Shown: positions 8,085-17,253, counted from the first letter of the stretch. The stretch: DNA of 64,000 bases from an uncultured Alphaproteobacteria bacterium (GCA_910587405.1 CAJUKS010000002.1:1-64000); one strand, 5' to 3'. Notes: a model not told the origin generated them from the letters alone. Numbers and translations are program-made.

Positions 8085-11015
8085 ATGACTATGACACGGA
8101 CATATAAAGATAAAAGCATAAGAAGAATTATCTTTCTGATGATGCTTGCATTCGCTGCCCTGGTATCTTTTGATGCCCCGGCCGCCAGTTCCTGCACGGT
8201 TAAAAACAGCGGCGGACACGTTCAGCCGGATTGTCCGGACGGTCGAAAAGCCCGTTATGACATCAGTCCAAAATGTATTGAAAATGCCAATAAAGCCGCC
8301 GGCAGTTGTATCGACACCATGCCGGTAACCAACGTCGCCCGTATTCCGGAAGACGTCTGCTACCGTAACGAAGGCTGGAGCCGCAAACGCAACCACAACG
8401 GTATGGACTATGCGGCCGGCATGGGGACGGCGGTTACTGCGGCAATGGACGGCGTCATCAAAAGATTTACGTTCGGAACTCCCGAACCGGCGCGCGGCGT
8501 CTGCCAAAGCACCGGCGGCGGTTACGGAAACGTCATTTACATTGAACATAAAGGCTGCGACGGCACTTACACCACCCGTTACGGACACCTGACCAACAAA
8601 CCGGTTGCCGGTTTGGGGCCCGGCGTCAAAGTCAAAAAAGGCCAGCTGATCGGCTATGTCGGCGGTACCGGCGGCGCCTGCGGACGCCCTCACCTTCACT
8701 TTGAACTGCGCGGTCCCGGCGATGCTTTGGTTAACCCGATGTGCGATCAGATTCAGGGGGTTTGTAACTGCAAAACGCCACTTCCTTCAAGCGGACTGTC
8801 AAAATGTAAAGATGCGACTTTTGCCGCCTCCAGCTCGACTCCGATTGACGCCGCGGCCGGGGTTACCGCCATTTCGATTGCTCAGAGCAACAACTCCGAA
8901 ACGCCGTTAAAAGGATCGAACAGCTGCGCGCCCTACGAAGAAGTACGCAACAGCCAGCGGGAGTGGGGATGTTTCTTCTGCAAACCTTTCGAAATTTTGT
9001 TTAACACCGCCAGCGTTATGGCCAAACAAGCTTTTGAGGCTTTGGCCAAGGCGGTTGTTTCGGTCGTTCTGGTTGCCTTTGCCTTATGGCTCTCTTTTGT
9101 TACCATCAAATTTGTTTCGACGATGGAGATCAGAGAACCCCGAATCTATATTAAGACACTGCTCAATCAGGCTTTCCGGGTTTTGGTCGTGGTTATCCTG
9201 CTTAATTCCGGACTGACCACAATCTTGTCAAATACGGTCGACCCGGTTTTCTCTACCGGACTGAAAGTGGCCCAGTTGGCAGGCAAAATTTCCGATACCT
9301 GTTCACTGGGAGATGACAACCTGTCGGTCGTCGGCAGCGACCAGGGCGGTTTGTCACCGGAAATGGGTACCGGCATCCTCTGCACCATCAAAGCGATTCA
9401 GGATCAGATCAGCGATATTCTGGCACTCGGCCGAGTCTGCTGGTGTTTGGCATGGAGTTCGGAAAATGCGGTATTCTATGTTTTTCCGAATCTCGGTTAT
9501 CTGCTCACAAGCTTCCTCTTCTATATCGGCGGGGTGATGCTGCTGCTGATTTATCCGTTCCTGTTGGTGGATTGCATTCTCAAACTGTCGATTGCAGTCG
9601 CATTGTTGCCGGCAGCTTTGGGCGCCTTTGCCTTTAAGATCACCGCCAACTACCTGCAAAAGATCTGGGAGATCTTCCTCAACGCTGTCTTCAGCTTCAT
9701 TTTCCTGTCGATGATCATTTATATCATCGCTTCAATTGCCGCCGATACCCTGAGTGAGATCATTACCAGCGACGTCGGTATTTTGATCAAGCTGTTCTGG
9801 TGGATGGTTGAGGTGGTCAAAGTGGCTTGCGTCTGTATGCTTGGCTGGGCCGTACTGGGCGAAATGAAAAAATTTGCCGACGGTTTTGCCAGCGGAATAA
9901 GCTTCCAGAACAGCGGCGACATCGGCGGCAGAACCGGTTCATTTGCCAACGAGATGTTCCTGAAACGTCCGGGGATGGCGATCGGCAAACCGATTGCCAA
10001 AGGTGCCAAAACTGCCGGAGTTGCGGCCGGTCGCGTCATTGCCGAAAAATATCATCAGGTTAAGATCAATTCGTGGAAAAATGCGGCCCAAGACCGTGAC
10101 AACCTGCCCGACGGCGCCAACACGAACAACCCGGTACGATCGAGGGCTTATGACGAAAACGGCAATGTGATGAAAGACGCCGACGGCAACGTGATGTATG
10201 ACACCACCAGCGCCTGGCAGAAATTCCGCGGCAAGAAAGAATACCGCAGCTTCAGCACCGACGCCAACGGCAACACGCGGATGAACATTGTCACCGAAAG
10301 CCGCAAAGGCAAACGTACCGAAACGTCAACCGATGCCTATGCGACGGTCACCCGTAAATATGATCGCAGCGGAACTCAGGTCAGCGAAAAAAGCAAAGCC
10401 AATGCTGCGTTGCTGAAATATGCGATGAGAAGCGACGGAACCGTCAATCGTCAGGTTATCAACGACTTTATGCAGAATTCGATGCAAAGCGAAGAAGACA
10501 AACAGCTGACGATTATCCAGACGGTCATGAACGAACGCATGGGCGAGGCTTACGGCGGTGCCCGTTTGGGCAATTCCTTCGAAAGTCGCCAAGTCGAAAA
10601 ATCGACGGATGAGGAGGGACGCGAAGTCTGGACGGTCAATCAGGTCAACATGGACGGCAGCCGTTCTTCGTTCTCGCTGACTTTCGGCGCCAACGAACGC
10701 GTGATGTCCGAATTCAGAACCATCGGCACCAATGGCAAAGGCGTGGGCTTTGCAACCGACGGCATCGTTCAAAGAAAGTCTTATATCGAAGAACGAACGG
10801 AAGCCGACGGCAGTAAGGTGACGGTTACCGAAGACCGATACTCCTTCAGCAAACACTATTCGGATATTTCCGGACGGCCTTTGTACTCGAACGGAGACCT
10901 TGCCGACAACATTCCGGCAGACCAGATTATGTTCTCCAAGGACGCGATGAAGCAGTTTGCGGAACAAGTCGGTCGAAAAGGCAACAAAGCTTATACGTTC
11001 AAAGAGTTTAAGTAG
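8085..11015 (+). CDS. VirB6/TrbL-like protein, paralogue 4, fused to an M23 (LytM) peptidase domain
   Basis: I start this gene at ATG 8085, behind AGGTGGA; a GTG at 8076 is possible. A signal peptide is followed by a Cys-rich segment and then an M23 peptidase domain at about residues 85-220. All the family zinc/catalytic signatures are present: HNGMD with His104 and Asp108, YGHL with His168, and HLHFE with His203/His205. The VirB6 membrane core follows (FKPFEI-type entry, FVST turn, FLLVDCILK), then a long hydrophilic tail with repeated DxNGN-type turns. M23 enzymes cut peptidoglycan cross-links. Here the enzyme is tethered to the secretion channel and faces the periplasm, so it could replace the VirB1 transglycosylase, which I do not find in the window. 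Confidence 0.8.
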   Translation: MTMTRTYKDKSIRRIIFLMMLAFAALVSFDAPAASSCTVKNSGGHVQPDCPDGRKARYDISPKCIENANKAAGSCIDTMPVTNVARIPEDVCYRNEGWSRKRNHNGMDYAAGMGTAVTAAMDGVIKRFTFGTPEPARGVCQSTGGGYGNVIYIEHKGCDGTYTTRYGHLTNKPVAGLGPGVKVKKGQLIGYVGGTGGACGRPHLHFELRGPGDALVNPMCDQIQGVCNCKTPLPSSGLSKCKDATFAASSSTPIDAAAGVTAISIAQSNNSETPLKGSNSCAPYEEVRNSQREWGCFFCKPFEILFNTASVMAKQAFEALAKAVVSVVLVAFALWLSFVTIKFVSTMEIREPRIYIKTLLNQAFRVLVVVILLNSGLTTILSNTVDPVFSTGLKVAQLAGKISDTCSLGDDNLSVVGSDQGGLSPEMGTGILCTIKAIQDQISDILALGRVCWCLAWSSENAVFYVFPNLGYLLTSFLFYIGGVMLLLIYPFLLVDCILKLSIAVALLPAALGAFAFKITANYLQKIWEIFLNAVFSFIFLSMIIYIIASIAADTLSEIITSDVGILIKLFWWMVEVVKVACVCMLGWAVLGEMKKFADGFASGISFQNSGDIGGRTGSFANEMFLKRPGMAIGKPIAKGAKTAGVAAGRVIAEKYHQVKINSWKNAAQDRDNLPDGANTNNPVRSRAYDENGNVMKDADGNVMYDTTSAWQKFRGKKEYRSFSTDANGNTRMNIVTESRKGKRTETSTDAYATVTRKYDRSGTQVSEKSKANAALLKYAMRSDGTVNRQVINDFMQNSMQSEEDKQLTIIQTVMNERMGEAYGGARLGNSFESRQVEKSTDEEGREVWTVNQVNMDGSRSSFSLTFGANERVMSEFRTIGTNGKGVGFATDGIVQRKSYIEERTEADGSKVTVTEDRYSFSKHYSDISGRPLYSNGDLADNIPADQIMFSKDAMKQFAEQVGRKGNKAYTFKEFK

Positions 11016-11037
11016 CCTGTTGTCCGGCTAAAACAGT

Positions 11038-11076
11038 CAAAAACGGCGGGAAATCAATTTTCTGCCGTTTTTTTTG
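11038..11076 (+). terminator. Rho-independent terminator of the VirB6 operon
   Basis: An inverted repeat (ACGGC-GGGAAA paired with TTTTCT-GCCGT) ends in eight T residues, 23 bases after the stop of the last VirB6 gene. Confidence 0.8.
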
Positions 11077-11181
11077 CACAAAATTGTCATCTTTTGTGCA
11101 AAATTCTTGATTAATTGTAAAGTTAGATTATTATTTACATAAAATTTAAAGTGATTTGTAACAGATGCAAAGGTGGTAATT

Positions 11182-12153
11182 ATGGAAGAAATTATTTTCC
11201 CCAACCAGATAAGAATGTACAGAAGATTACGCGGACGCTCCATGCAGGAGTTGGCCGACCATCTCGGCGTCAGCCTTTCGGCCATTTCCAAAATCGAAAA
11301 AGGTTATCGCCGAATTGATCAGGAACAGTTGGTCCGGGTAGCCGAACTTTTGGATTGTCCGATGCAGGATCTGTTCGTCAATGAACAAAATTCCCAAGAA
11401 GACGTCGTTCTCTCCTGGCGGCGGGAACAAGAAAGAAGAAACAAAATCAACGAAAAAGCCGGACTGAAAACGCTCGGTGCCGGGTTGCGGCAAATCCGCA
11501 ACGAAAAAAACCTGACTTTGATCGAAGTTGCCGAAAGTTCGGACATGACCTTGTCGGTCTATCACCGGATTGAAATGGGACAGCGCGAAGTTTCCGACAA
11601 GGAAATGAAAAATATTGCCAAATCGCTGGGCTACACGGTCGACGAGTTGAAAGACGCCATCAAAAATTTGGACGGCAAAGGTATGTTGGAAGAAATCATC
11701 CAGCGCAATGACGCCAAATATAAACTGCTGTCCAACCCGCGCGGCGCTATTTCGGCCTTTGACGCCGCTCCCCGCGACAGCCAGAAAATTCCGGTCTACG
11801 GTGTTCCCGGCAAAGACGGTAACGTGATTATCGACAACGAAAAAGAAATTAAATGGGTCAGTCGTCCGGCCGTTTTGAACGGCAAGAAAGAAGCCTACGG
11901 CTTAAACCTGTGTACCCGTCGTCTCGGCAGTCTGCTGCCGGCGCGTTCGGTTTTGCTGGTTGACCCGCAAGAGGTTGTCAGCGTCGGCGACATTGCCGTC
12001 TATCAGATCGATCCCGAAGAAGTGATGGTCGTCAGCATTCGCGAAGACGATAACGGCAAACTGTATGGCATTCGTTGGAATCCGGACGAAAGAATCAAGC
12101 TGGATGACAACGACCTCGGCAAGCTTCACAAGATTGTGGCCATCTATTTATAA
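11182..12153 (+). CDS. XRE-family regulator with two HTH domains and a degenerate S24/LexA-like domain
   Basis: This 323-aa protein is started at ATG 11182, which has AAAGGTGG at proper spacing. It has two Cro/C1-type helix-turn-helix domains (about residues 5-60 and 100-155). A C-terminal half resembles the LexA/CI S24 fold, with LLVDP and a VGDIAVY segment. The usual self-cleavage Ser-Met and Lys positions are not conserved: the site reads RRLGS rather than GDSM, and VVSI rather than VxK. It should therefore sense or dimerise without autoproteolysis. It stands alone between two terminators, between the VirB6 operon and the 785-aa gene. A role as locus regulator is inferred from position. 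Confidence 0.75.
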   Translation: MEEIIFPNQIRMYRRLRGRSMQELADHLGVSLSAISKIEKGYRRIDQEQLVRVAELLDCPMQDLFVNEQNSQEDVVLSWRREQERRNKINEKAGLKTLGAGLRQIRNEKNLTLIEVAESSDMTLSVYHRIEMGQREVSDKEMKNIAKSLGYTVDELKDAIKNLDGKGMLEEIIQRNDAKYKLLSNPRGAISAFDAAPRDSQKIPVYGVPGKDGNVIIDNEKEIKWVSRPAVLNGKKEAYGLNLCTRRLGSLLPARSVLLVDPQEVVSVGDIAVYQIDPEEVMVVSIREDDNGKLYGIRWNPDERIKLDDNDLGKLHKIVAIYL

Positions 12154-12162
12154 ATATCGTCA

Positions 12163-12198
12163 ATCGTAAAAAACCACGTTTTCGTGGTTTTTTACGAT
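12163..12198. terminator. Bidirectional terminator hairpin
   Basis: A near-perfect 36-base palindrome (ATCGTAAAAAACCACG, loop, and its complement) gives an A-flanked and T-flanked stem able to terminate on either strand, ten bases after the XRE gene. Confidence 0.85.
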
Positions 12199-12274
12199 AT
12201 TGCTTTTAATTGACATTTATGAATTTGACTTTATGGTGTAATCAGTATATCCTGTAATTTAAGGGGGGACGACT

Positions 12275-14632
12275 GTGGCAGAAGGTATTAACAGTTCAGC
12301 CAGCTTTGGCCAGAGCAAAAACGACAGTGAAGAATTACCGATCATTGTCGCACAACGTTTTTTAAATATTTTCCGCCAATTACACATCTTCAGCGACGAA
12401 AGACGCGAATCCTTCAACAAAATGCTGCTGGAACTGCCGCCGGAAGTCAAAAACATCTTCCAGAGCCTGCCGGGCGGGACGCCGCTTCAGGAATACCTTG
12501 AAGATCTGGAACAAAAAAGCAAAGGGTTGGAACCGCTGGCCCACAATCATAAAAAAGGCAGCAGCAATATTCTGCAGGACGCTCTTTCCGAAGCGCAGAT
12601 TTCTGCCAACAGCGGCGGCGAAGGCATCATCAACAGCGACAACTTTGCACGTATTTTAGCCAGCAGTCTGGCCCAGTCCAACGCCGAAATCATTCGCGAG
12701 CTGCAAAACAGCCGGCCGGCGACCGTCCCGAGCGGCGGTACCGGAGGCGAAAACACCAACATCAGTTTTGACGGCCCGATGAAACTGATCGCCGACGAAT
12801 CCTTTACCAACATTATTTCCCAAGCGTTGGCCGAAGCCATGGAAAACTCCGAAAGAAAACGCCTTGAGGATAACAAAATCATCACGCGGTCGTTTATGGA
12901 GTTGCAGGAAAATCTTACCAAACTAATTGAGCAAAACAACCAGATCAAATTTATCAGCAGCGGCGACAATCCCGGCGAAGCCGTGGCCGCGCTGCAAATG
13001 AAGGGAATTGTCGACGACTTGGTCAAAGCTCAGTCGGCTTTTCTAAAAGAAACCACCAAGAGCCAAAAAGAAGAGCTTTCCTCTATCATTGCTACCGCCA
13101 TTAAAGAAAGCCAAAAGGTTTCCACGCAGGCCCTGATCGATTCTTTTAAGAAAATCAACGAAGATAAAGGGCCGGCGCCGATTACTTATGCCGCAACTTC
13201 TCCCAAAGGACAACCGTCGATGGAATCGGTCGAGCAGGCCCTTAAGGCTCAGGGCAAAGAGTTTTCTTCCATTATTTCAATGGCATTGAAAGAAAGCCAG
13301 AAAAATTCGGCCCAAACCATTATAGAGACGTTGGAAACCCTCAAGAAAGATACCGGCCTGACCCAGGGGACGCAAAACAATCTTAAGGTCGAAGAAATTA
13401 TGCGGATGCAGGCTAATTTGTTCCGTGACATTGCCCGTGCCCAAAATCAGGAATTTTCCGCACTTATTTCATCAGCCTTAAGGGAAAGCCAACGGCAATC
13501 GACTCAGGCGATTATTGCCGCTCTGAGTCAATTGCAGACAACCGCCGTGCAGCCGACCGTTATTACGGTTCCCGCGGCGGCTGTACCGGTTCAGAGCGTT
13601 ACCGACCCAACAATCGTACCGTCAAGCCCGGCAGATCATCCGGCGCCGGTCCAGCCTCAGGCTCCGGCCGTCGTCCCGGAAGACGACAACGGCGAAACAG
13701 CCTTTGAAACCGACGAAGAAAACCAAAAAAAGAAGAAGAAAAAGAAAAAGAAGAAAAATCGCGATCCGGAAACGTCTCCGGCAGCCGAAAACAATCAACA
13801 GGAAAAAACAATTCCGGCTCCGGCGGCAGAAAAAGCGCCTTCAGTTCCGTCTCAAAATGCGGTCAAACAAGAACCCTCTGCAGAGCCCGCACCGGCAGAA
13901 GTCAAGCCTGAACCGGTATCGTCACCGGCAACCGCCGTCAAACCGGAACCGGCAAAACCGGAAAATGTTTCCCAGCCGGAGATTGCACCTCAACCGGCCG
14001 TCGAAAAAGCAAAACCGCAAATTTCGGAAACGTTGCTTAAACTGATGACGGCTTCGTCAGCTTTTTCACCCGCCAGCGAAATTAAAGACAATGATTTGAA
14101 CGATGATTGGGGCTGGGGATTTGGCGATACGCCTCAGCAACCCGATATTTCCGCCAACAATTTTTCCGATTATACGATGCAGACGGAAAACGTTGCCGCC
14201 GCTTCGCAAACTGCCGACAATGACGGAGAATGGACATGGTCTGATGACAATACCGGCAGCGCAGACGGCGAAGGCGAAGACTGGGAGTGGGAATACGAAG
14301 AAGTTCCCGCCGATGCCGTTGCCGAAGGCGAAGAAGGCGAAGACTGGGAGTGGGAATACGAAGAGGTTCCCGCCGACGCTGCCGCCGAAGGCGAAGAAGG
14401 CGAAGACTGGGAGTGGGAATACGAAGAAGTAACCGACGAAGAAGACTTTGCCGCCGAACCCGAACTTACGCCCGCTCCTGTCGCAGCAACGGTGGAAACG
14501 ACAGAGACGCCGGCAGAATTCATCGAAAAATCAGAAATTGTTCTTGACGAAATGCCGCAATTTGTCCTGCTTGGACTGGAAGATGAAAAATTCCGCGATC
14601 CGTATATTGAAAATAATGATATTATCGGGTAA
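12275..14632 (+). CDS. 785-aa repeat protein of unknown function
   Basis: The gene starts at GTG behind a strong AAGGGGGGA. There is no signal peptide or membrane segment. A helical motif of the form EFSSIIxxALKESQK-S-QxII occurs three times (about residues 260, 327 and 391). A run of ten or so lysines follows (about 485-497), then a Pro/Ala/Glu-rich linker, then an acidic, Trp-rich 21-residue tandem repeat (about 668-720). The protein ends hydrophobic-acidic. It opens a four-gene set ahead of the secretin-like lipoprotein. It could be a cytoplasmic scaffold of the machine, or a secreted substrate, given its modular, low-complexity build. I recognise no family. Confidence 0.6.
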   Translation: MAEGINSSASFGQSKNDSEELPIIVAQRFLNIFRQLHIFSDERRESFNKMLLELPPEVKNIFQSLPGGTPLQEYLEDLEQKSKGLEPLAHNHKKGSSNILQDALSEAQISANSGGEGIINSDNFARILASSLAQSNAEIIRELQNSRPATVPSGGTGGENTNISFDGPMKLIADESFTNIISQALAEAMENSERKRLEDNKIITRSFMELQENLTKLIEQNNQIKFISSGDNPGEAVAALQMKGIVDDLVKAQSAFLKETTKSQKEELSSIIATAIKESQKVSTQALIDSFKKINEDKGPAPITYAATSPKGQPSMESVEQALKAQGKEFSSIISMALKESQKNSAQTIIETLETLKKDTGLTQGTQNNLKVEEIMRMQANLFRDIARAQNQEFSALISSALRESQRQSTQAIIAALSQLQTTAVQPTVITVPAAAVPVQSVTDPTIVPSSPADHPAPVQPQAPAVVPEDDNGETAFETDEENQKKKKKKKKKKNRDPETSPAAENNQQEKTIPAPAAEKAPSVPSQNAVKQEPSAEPAPAEVKPEPVSSPATAVKPEPAKPENVSQPEIAPQPAVEKAKPQISETLLKLMTASSAFSPASEIKDNDLNDDWGWGFGDTPQQPDISANNFSDYTMQTENVAAASQTADNDGEWTWSDDNTGSADGEGEDWEWEYEEVPADAVAEGEEGEDWEWEYEEVPADAAAEGEEGEDWEWEYEEVTDEEDFAAEPELTPAPVAATVETTETPAEFIEKSEIVLDEMPQFVLLGLEDEKFRDPYIENNDIIG
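14271..14439 (+). repeat. 63-bp in-frame tandem repeat, about 2.7 copies
   Basis: The block beginning CTGGGAGTGGGAATACGAAG starts at 14281, 14344 and 14407, so the period is exactly 63 bp (21 codons). It encodes an acidic module centred on DWEWEYEEV. Copies are nearly identical at DNA level, which implies recent expansion and likely length variation between strains. Confidence 0.9.
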
Positions 14633-14701
14633 ATTGAAACAAAAAACAATTTACAAAAAAAAGACGCCGCACTACAATTATCACAAAGGGAGTGAGAAAT
14701 T

Positions 14702-15199
14702 ATGGAAGCAAACAAAACAACCGGACCCAATAATTCCGATTTGTGGTATATTGACAACTATATTTTGCTGAAAGACTATTATGACCGTACGGTTTCGCGC
14801 ATTGCCGCCCGCTGTGTCCGCAAAGGAAACCTCGCCATTGAAGATTATCCGTTTTTCGGTTACATTCTTGACGTGTTGGAAGAAATCAGCGAAACCGGAG
14901 AATACATCCTTCAACATCCGGAACTTTATCCGTATGTCGAACGCAAAATCGCCGGCGGCATGAACGGTCTCAAAAAAACGCTGCTCGAATATCAGAGCGA
15001 ACTGAAAAGCAACTCCACCCCCGACATGATTAAGGAAGACGCTCGTGAAGTCGAAAAAATGAAACAGGCGCTGGGCGGCGTTGATAAAGCTGCCGATCCT
15101 ACCGTCGGCGCCGGTATGGGAATGGAACAACTGATGGAAAAACTAATGCAGGAAAATAACGTCACTCCGAATTTCCCCGCAGAAGACGACAAAAAATAA
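14702..15199 (+). CDS. Hypothetical 165-aa helical protein
   Basis: The gene has a good GGGAGTGAG site before the ATG. The protein is soluble, with no signal peptide. It is mostly helical, with a Tyr/Asp-rich first half, a charged middle and a Met-rich segment (GAGMGMEQLMEKLMQE) before an acidic end. It lies 69 bases after the 785-aa gene and 39 bases before the secretin-like lipoprotein, so it is probably co-transcribed. Its size, solubility and position beside a large repeat protein would suit a chaperone or adaptor. That is speculation; I do not recognise a family. Confidence 0.55.
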   Translation: MEANKTTGPNNSDLWYIDNYILLKDYYDRTVSRIAARCVRKGNLAIEDYPFFGYILDVLEEISETGEYILQHPELYPYVERKIAGGMNGLKKTLLEYQSELKSNSTPDMIKEDAREVEKMKQALGGVDKAADPTVGAGMGMEQLMEKLMQENNVTPNFPAEDDKK

Positions 15200-15238
15200 T
15201 ATTAACAATCACTCTTTGAAACGGAAAGTAGCCGACTA

Positions 15239-16501
15239 ATGTTTAAATCTTGTTATAATCTCAAAAAAATCGCCGTTTGTGTTATGTTGGCCGGAATGCT
15301 TACCGGCTGCAAAACGCCGGCGCCCGAGCCCGAACCGGTTGAAATCGACCCGACTTCCGCCGCCACGGTGATCAACCTGCAGGACCCCAATATGATCCGC
15401 ACGCCCAAAGGCGCCAGTTCTCTTGATCTGGAAACGCCGCTGCGCTGCAACGTCAACTGGAAAACTCAGGAAATGATCACGGCTCTTCCTTATAACATGA
15501 AGGCATTTAACCTCTCGCGCAACGGCGTCAACAACCCGCTGCCGCGTTTTGAAGTAACCGGTTTTTCCTTCAAGACGATGCCGGCCGAAAAAGCCCTGCT
15601 GAAACTGACCAAAGAAGCCGATATCCGCCTGGTGGCCAAAGATGCGCCTTATACCAGCATTTCTGCCGAAAATTTGCGCGGAGAACTGTCCGAAGTCATT
15701 AAAATGATTGCAGATGCGGCTGAAATTTATTACAGCTATAATGCCGAAACCAAAACGCTGACCATCAGCCGGAAAGCCAACTTCACTCTTTACGTCCCCA
15801 AATCGCGGCCGATTATTCTGGCCTTGTTGGACGTTTTGCGCGGATCCGGCATTACCAACATCACCACCGACTGGTCCGATTACTCAATTACTTTTGACGG
15901 CGATTTTGAATTAAAAACCAAAATTCAGGATTTGCTCGACTATTTTGAAGAAAATCCGGTTCTGATCGCTTATGACGTCAGCATTTTTACCATTTACCCG
16001 TACAACAGCCATAACGACATCGAATGGCAAAAACTGTTAAACACTTTTGATTTCGGAACCATCAAAACCGCCAAGACCGGCGTTATCGGCCGGGTTCTGA
16101 CCACTTCCGACGATCTCAACTTCAAAACGCTGCAAAACTTTTTGGCCGGACAGGCAAGAGTTGTCAAAGCGGCGGAAGGCAAATTTATTGTTCCGAATTT
16201 GTGGCTGGCCCGTTTCGACATCGGAAAATGCGCGGCCCGCAAATCGCCCGAAGCACAGGTTTCTTTGCTGGCAAAATCGTCGTTAATGCCGCAAAACCGA
16301 ATCTTTTCCGACATCACACTTGAAGGAACCGAGGGGCAGATTACACAATTCAGCATTCGCAGCAAACTGGGCGAAAACTTTTTAATCATCGGTATTCCGA
16401 ATCAGATTTTCGGCATCAACAGCCCCAAATCGGAAACGATCGTCTTTATGGTGCCGAGAATTATCCGTACAATCAAAAAACAAGTGTCCGGCATTAAATA
16501 A
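15239..16501 (+). CDS. Secretin-like outer-membrane lipoprotein
   Basis: This 420-aa protein has a clean lipobox (LTGC, Cys24). The region of about residues 100-180 resembles the N0/STN domain of secretins (VTGFSFKTMPAEKALLKL, then an LSEVIKMIADAA helix). The end resembles the secretin beta domain: a GENFLIIGIPN segment followed by ETIVFMVPRII, the classic closing strand. It is shorter than PilN encoded at 46.7 kb and the beta-barrel part is poorly conserved. It may be a second, specialised secretin or a secretin-derived plug. It is followed after 14 bases by a one-helix protein. Confidence 0.6.
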   Translation: MFKSCYNLKKIAVCVMLAGMLTGCKTPAPEPEPVEIDPTSAATVINLQDPNMIRTPKGASSLDLETPLRCNVNWKTQEMITALPYNMKAFNLSRNGVNNPLPRFEVTGFSFKTMPAEKALLKLTKEADIRLVAKDAPYTSISAENLRGELSEVIKMIADAAEIYYSYNAETKTLTISRKANFTLYVPKSRPIILALLDVLRGSGITNITTDWSDYSITFDGDFELKTKIQDLLDYFEENPVLIAYDVSIFTIYPYNSHNDIEWQKLLNTFDFGTIKTAKTGVIGRVLTTSDDLNFKTLQNFLAGQARVVKAAEGKFIVPNLWLARFDIGKCAARKSPEAQVSLLAKSSLMPQNRIFSDITLEGTEGQITQFSIRSKLGENFLIIGIPNQIFGINSPKSETIVFMVPRIIRTIKKQVSGIK

Positions 16502-16515
16502 AAGGAGATAGGGAA

Positions 16516-17253
16516 ATGAACAATCCGAATAACACTTCCGGTGGCGCTCCCGTCCGTCATAAACTGAAAAAAGTCAAACGGCCGATCAAACGTCCGACGA
16601 CCGGTGCCGATACTCTTTCGGTTCCGTCCAAAGCGATTGAGAATACGGCTTCGAAGCCGATTCAGACAACAATTGTTCCGGCCGTGACAACCGCTGCCGC
16701 AACAACCCCGGCAACGTCAGAGCCGCAAAAGGTTGACGCTTTCAGTTTGGACGCCTTTCTGGACGGTGACAACCTGCCGACTTTGCAGCAGGATTCGCGT
16801 TTGCAGCAAAATAATTTTGAACGCAATTTTATTCGCGACGAAGACATAACCCCTGCCCAGCCAAGCTGGAAAGATCGGATGATTGTCGGTGACCTCTATA
16901 CGGGTTTTGCCGTTTTCGTCACCGCCGCCGTGTTCTTGTTGTTCGGCATTTTGTTTGCAAAAATCTTTCTCAGCGGCCCAACGACCGTTCAAAACGGCCT
17001 TCAGGGCGTTGTTATCAATTCCGAAGTGCCGCGGGGACGCGCGCGCTGCGGTGTTGCCGAAAAAACTCAGGGTTGCGTCTTATATATCATGAATCCGCAA
17101 CGTCAGGATCTGAACGGCCGCGATTTTTATGATTTGGCTGCTCAGCTGACCGGACGTCAACGTTTTATGATCGAGACCGGCAATATGAGATACTCGAGTA
17201 TAAAAATTCGTCCCGGCGAGATTGCCCAGCTCAATATCCCGCCGTTGCAATAG
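16516..17253 (+). CDS. One-helix membrane protein of unknown function
   Basis: This 245-aa protein starts behind AAAGGAGAT. Residues 1-110 are basic, then Thr/Ala/Pro-rich, and probably disordered in the cytoplasm. One transmembrane helix lies at about 133-153. The remaining 90 residues would be periplasmic, and contain two cysteines (RCGVAEKTQGC) that could form a disulfide. This bitopic plan is common among inner-membrane alignment proteins of pilus and secretion machines. It is the last gene of the 12.3-17.3 kb set and is followed by a terminator. No family is recognised. Confidence 0.55.
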   Translation: MNNPNNTSGGAPVRHKLKKVKRPIKRPTTGADTLSVPSKAIENTASKPIQTTIVPAVTTAAATTPATSEPQKVDAFSLDAFLDGDNLPTLQQDSRLQQNNFERNFIRDEDITPAQPSWKDRMIVGDLYTGFAVFVTAAVFLLFGILFAKIFLSGPTTVQNGLQGVVINSEVPRGRARCGVAEKTQGCVLYIMNPQRQDLNGRDFYDLAAQLTGRQRFMIETGNMRYSSIKIRPGEIAQLNIPPLQ

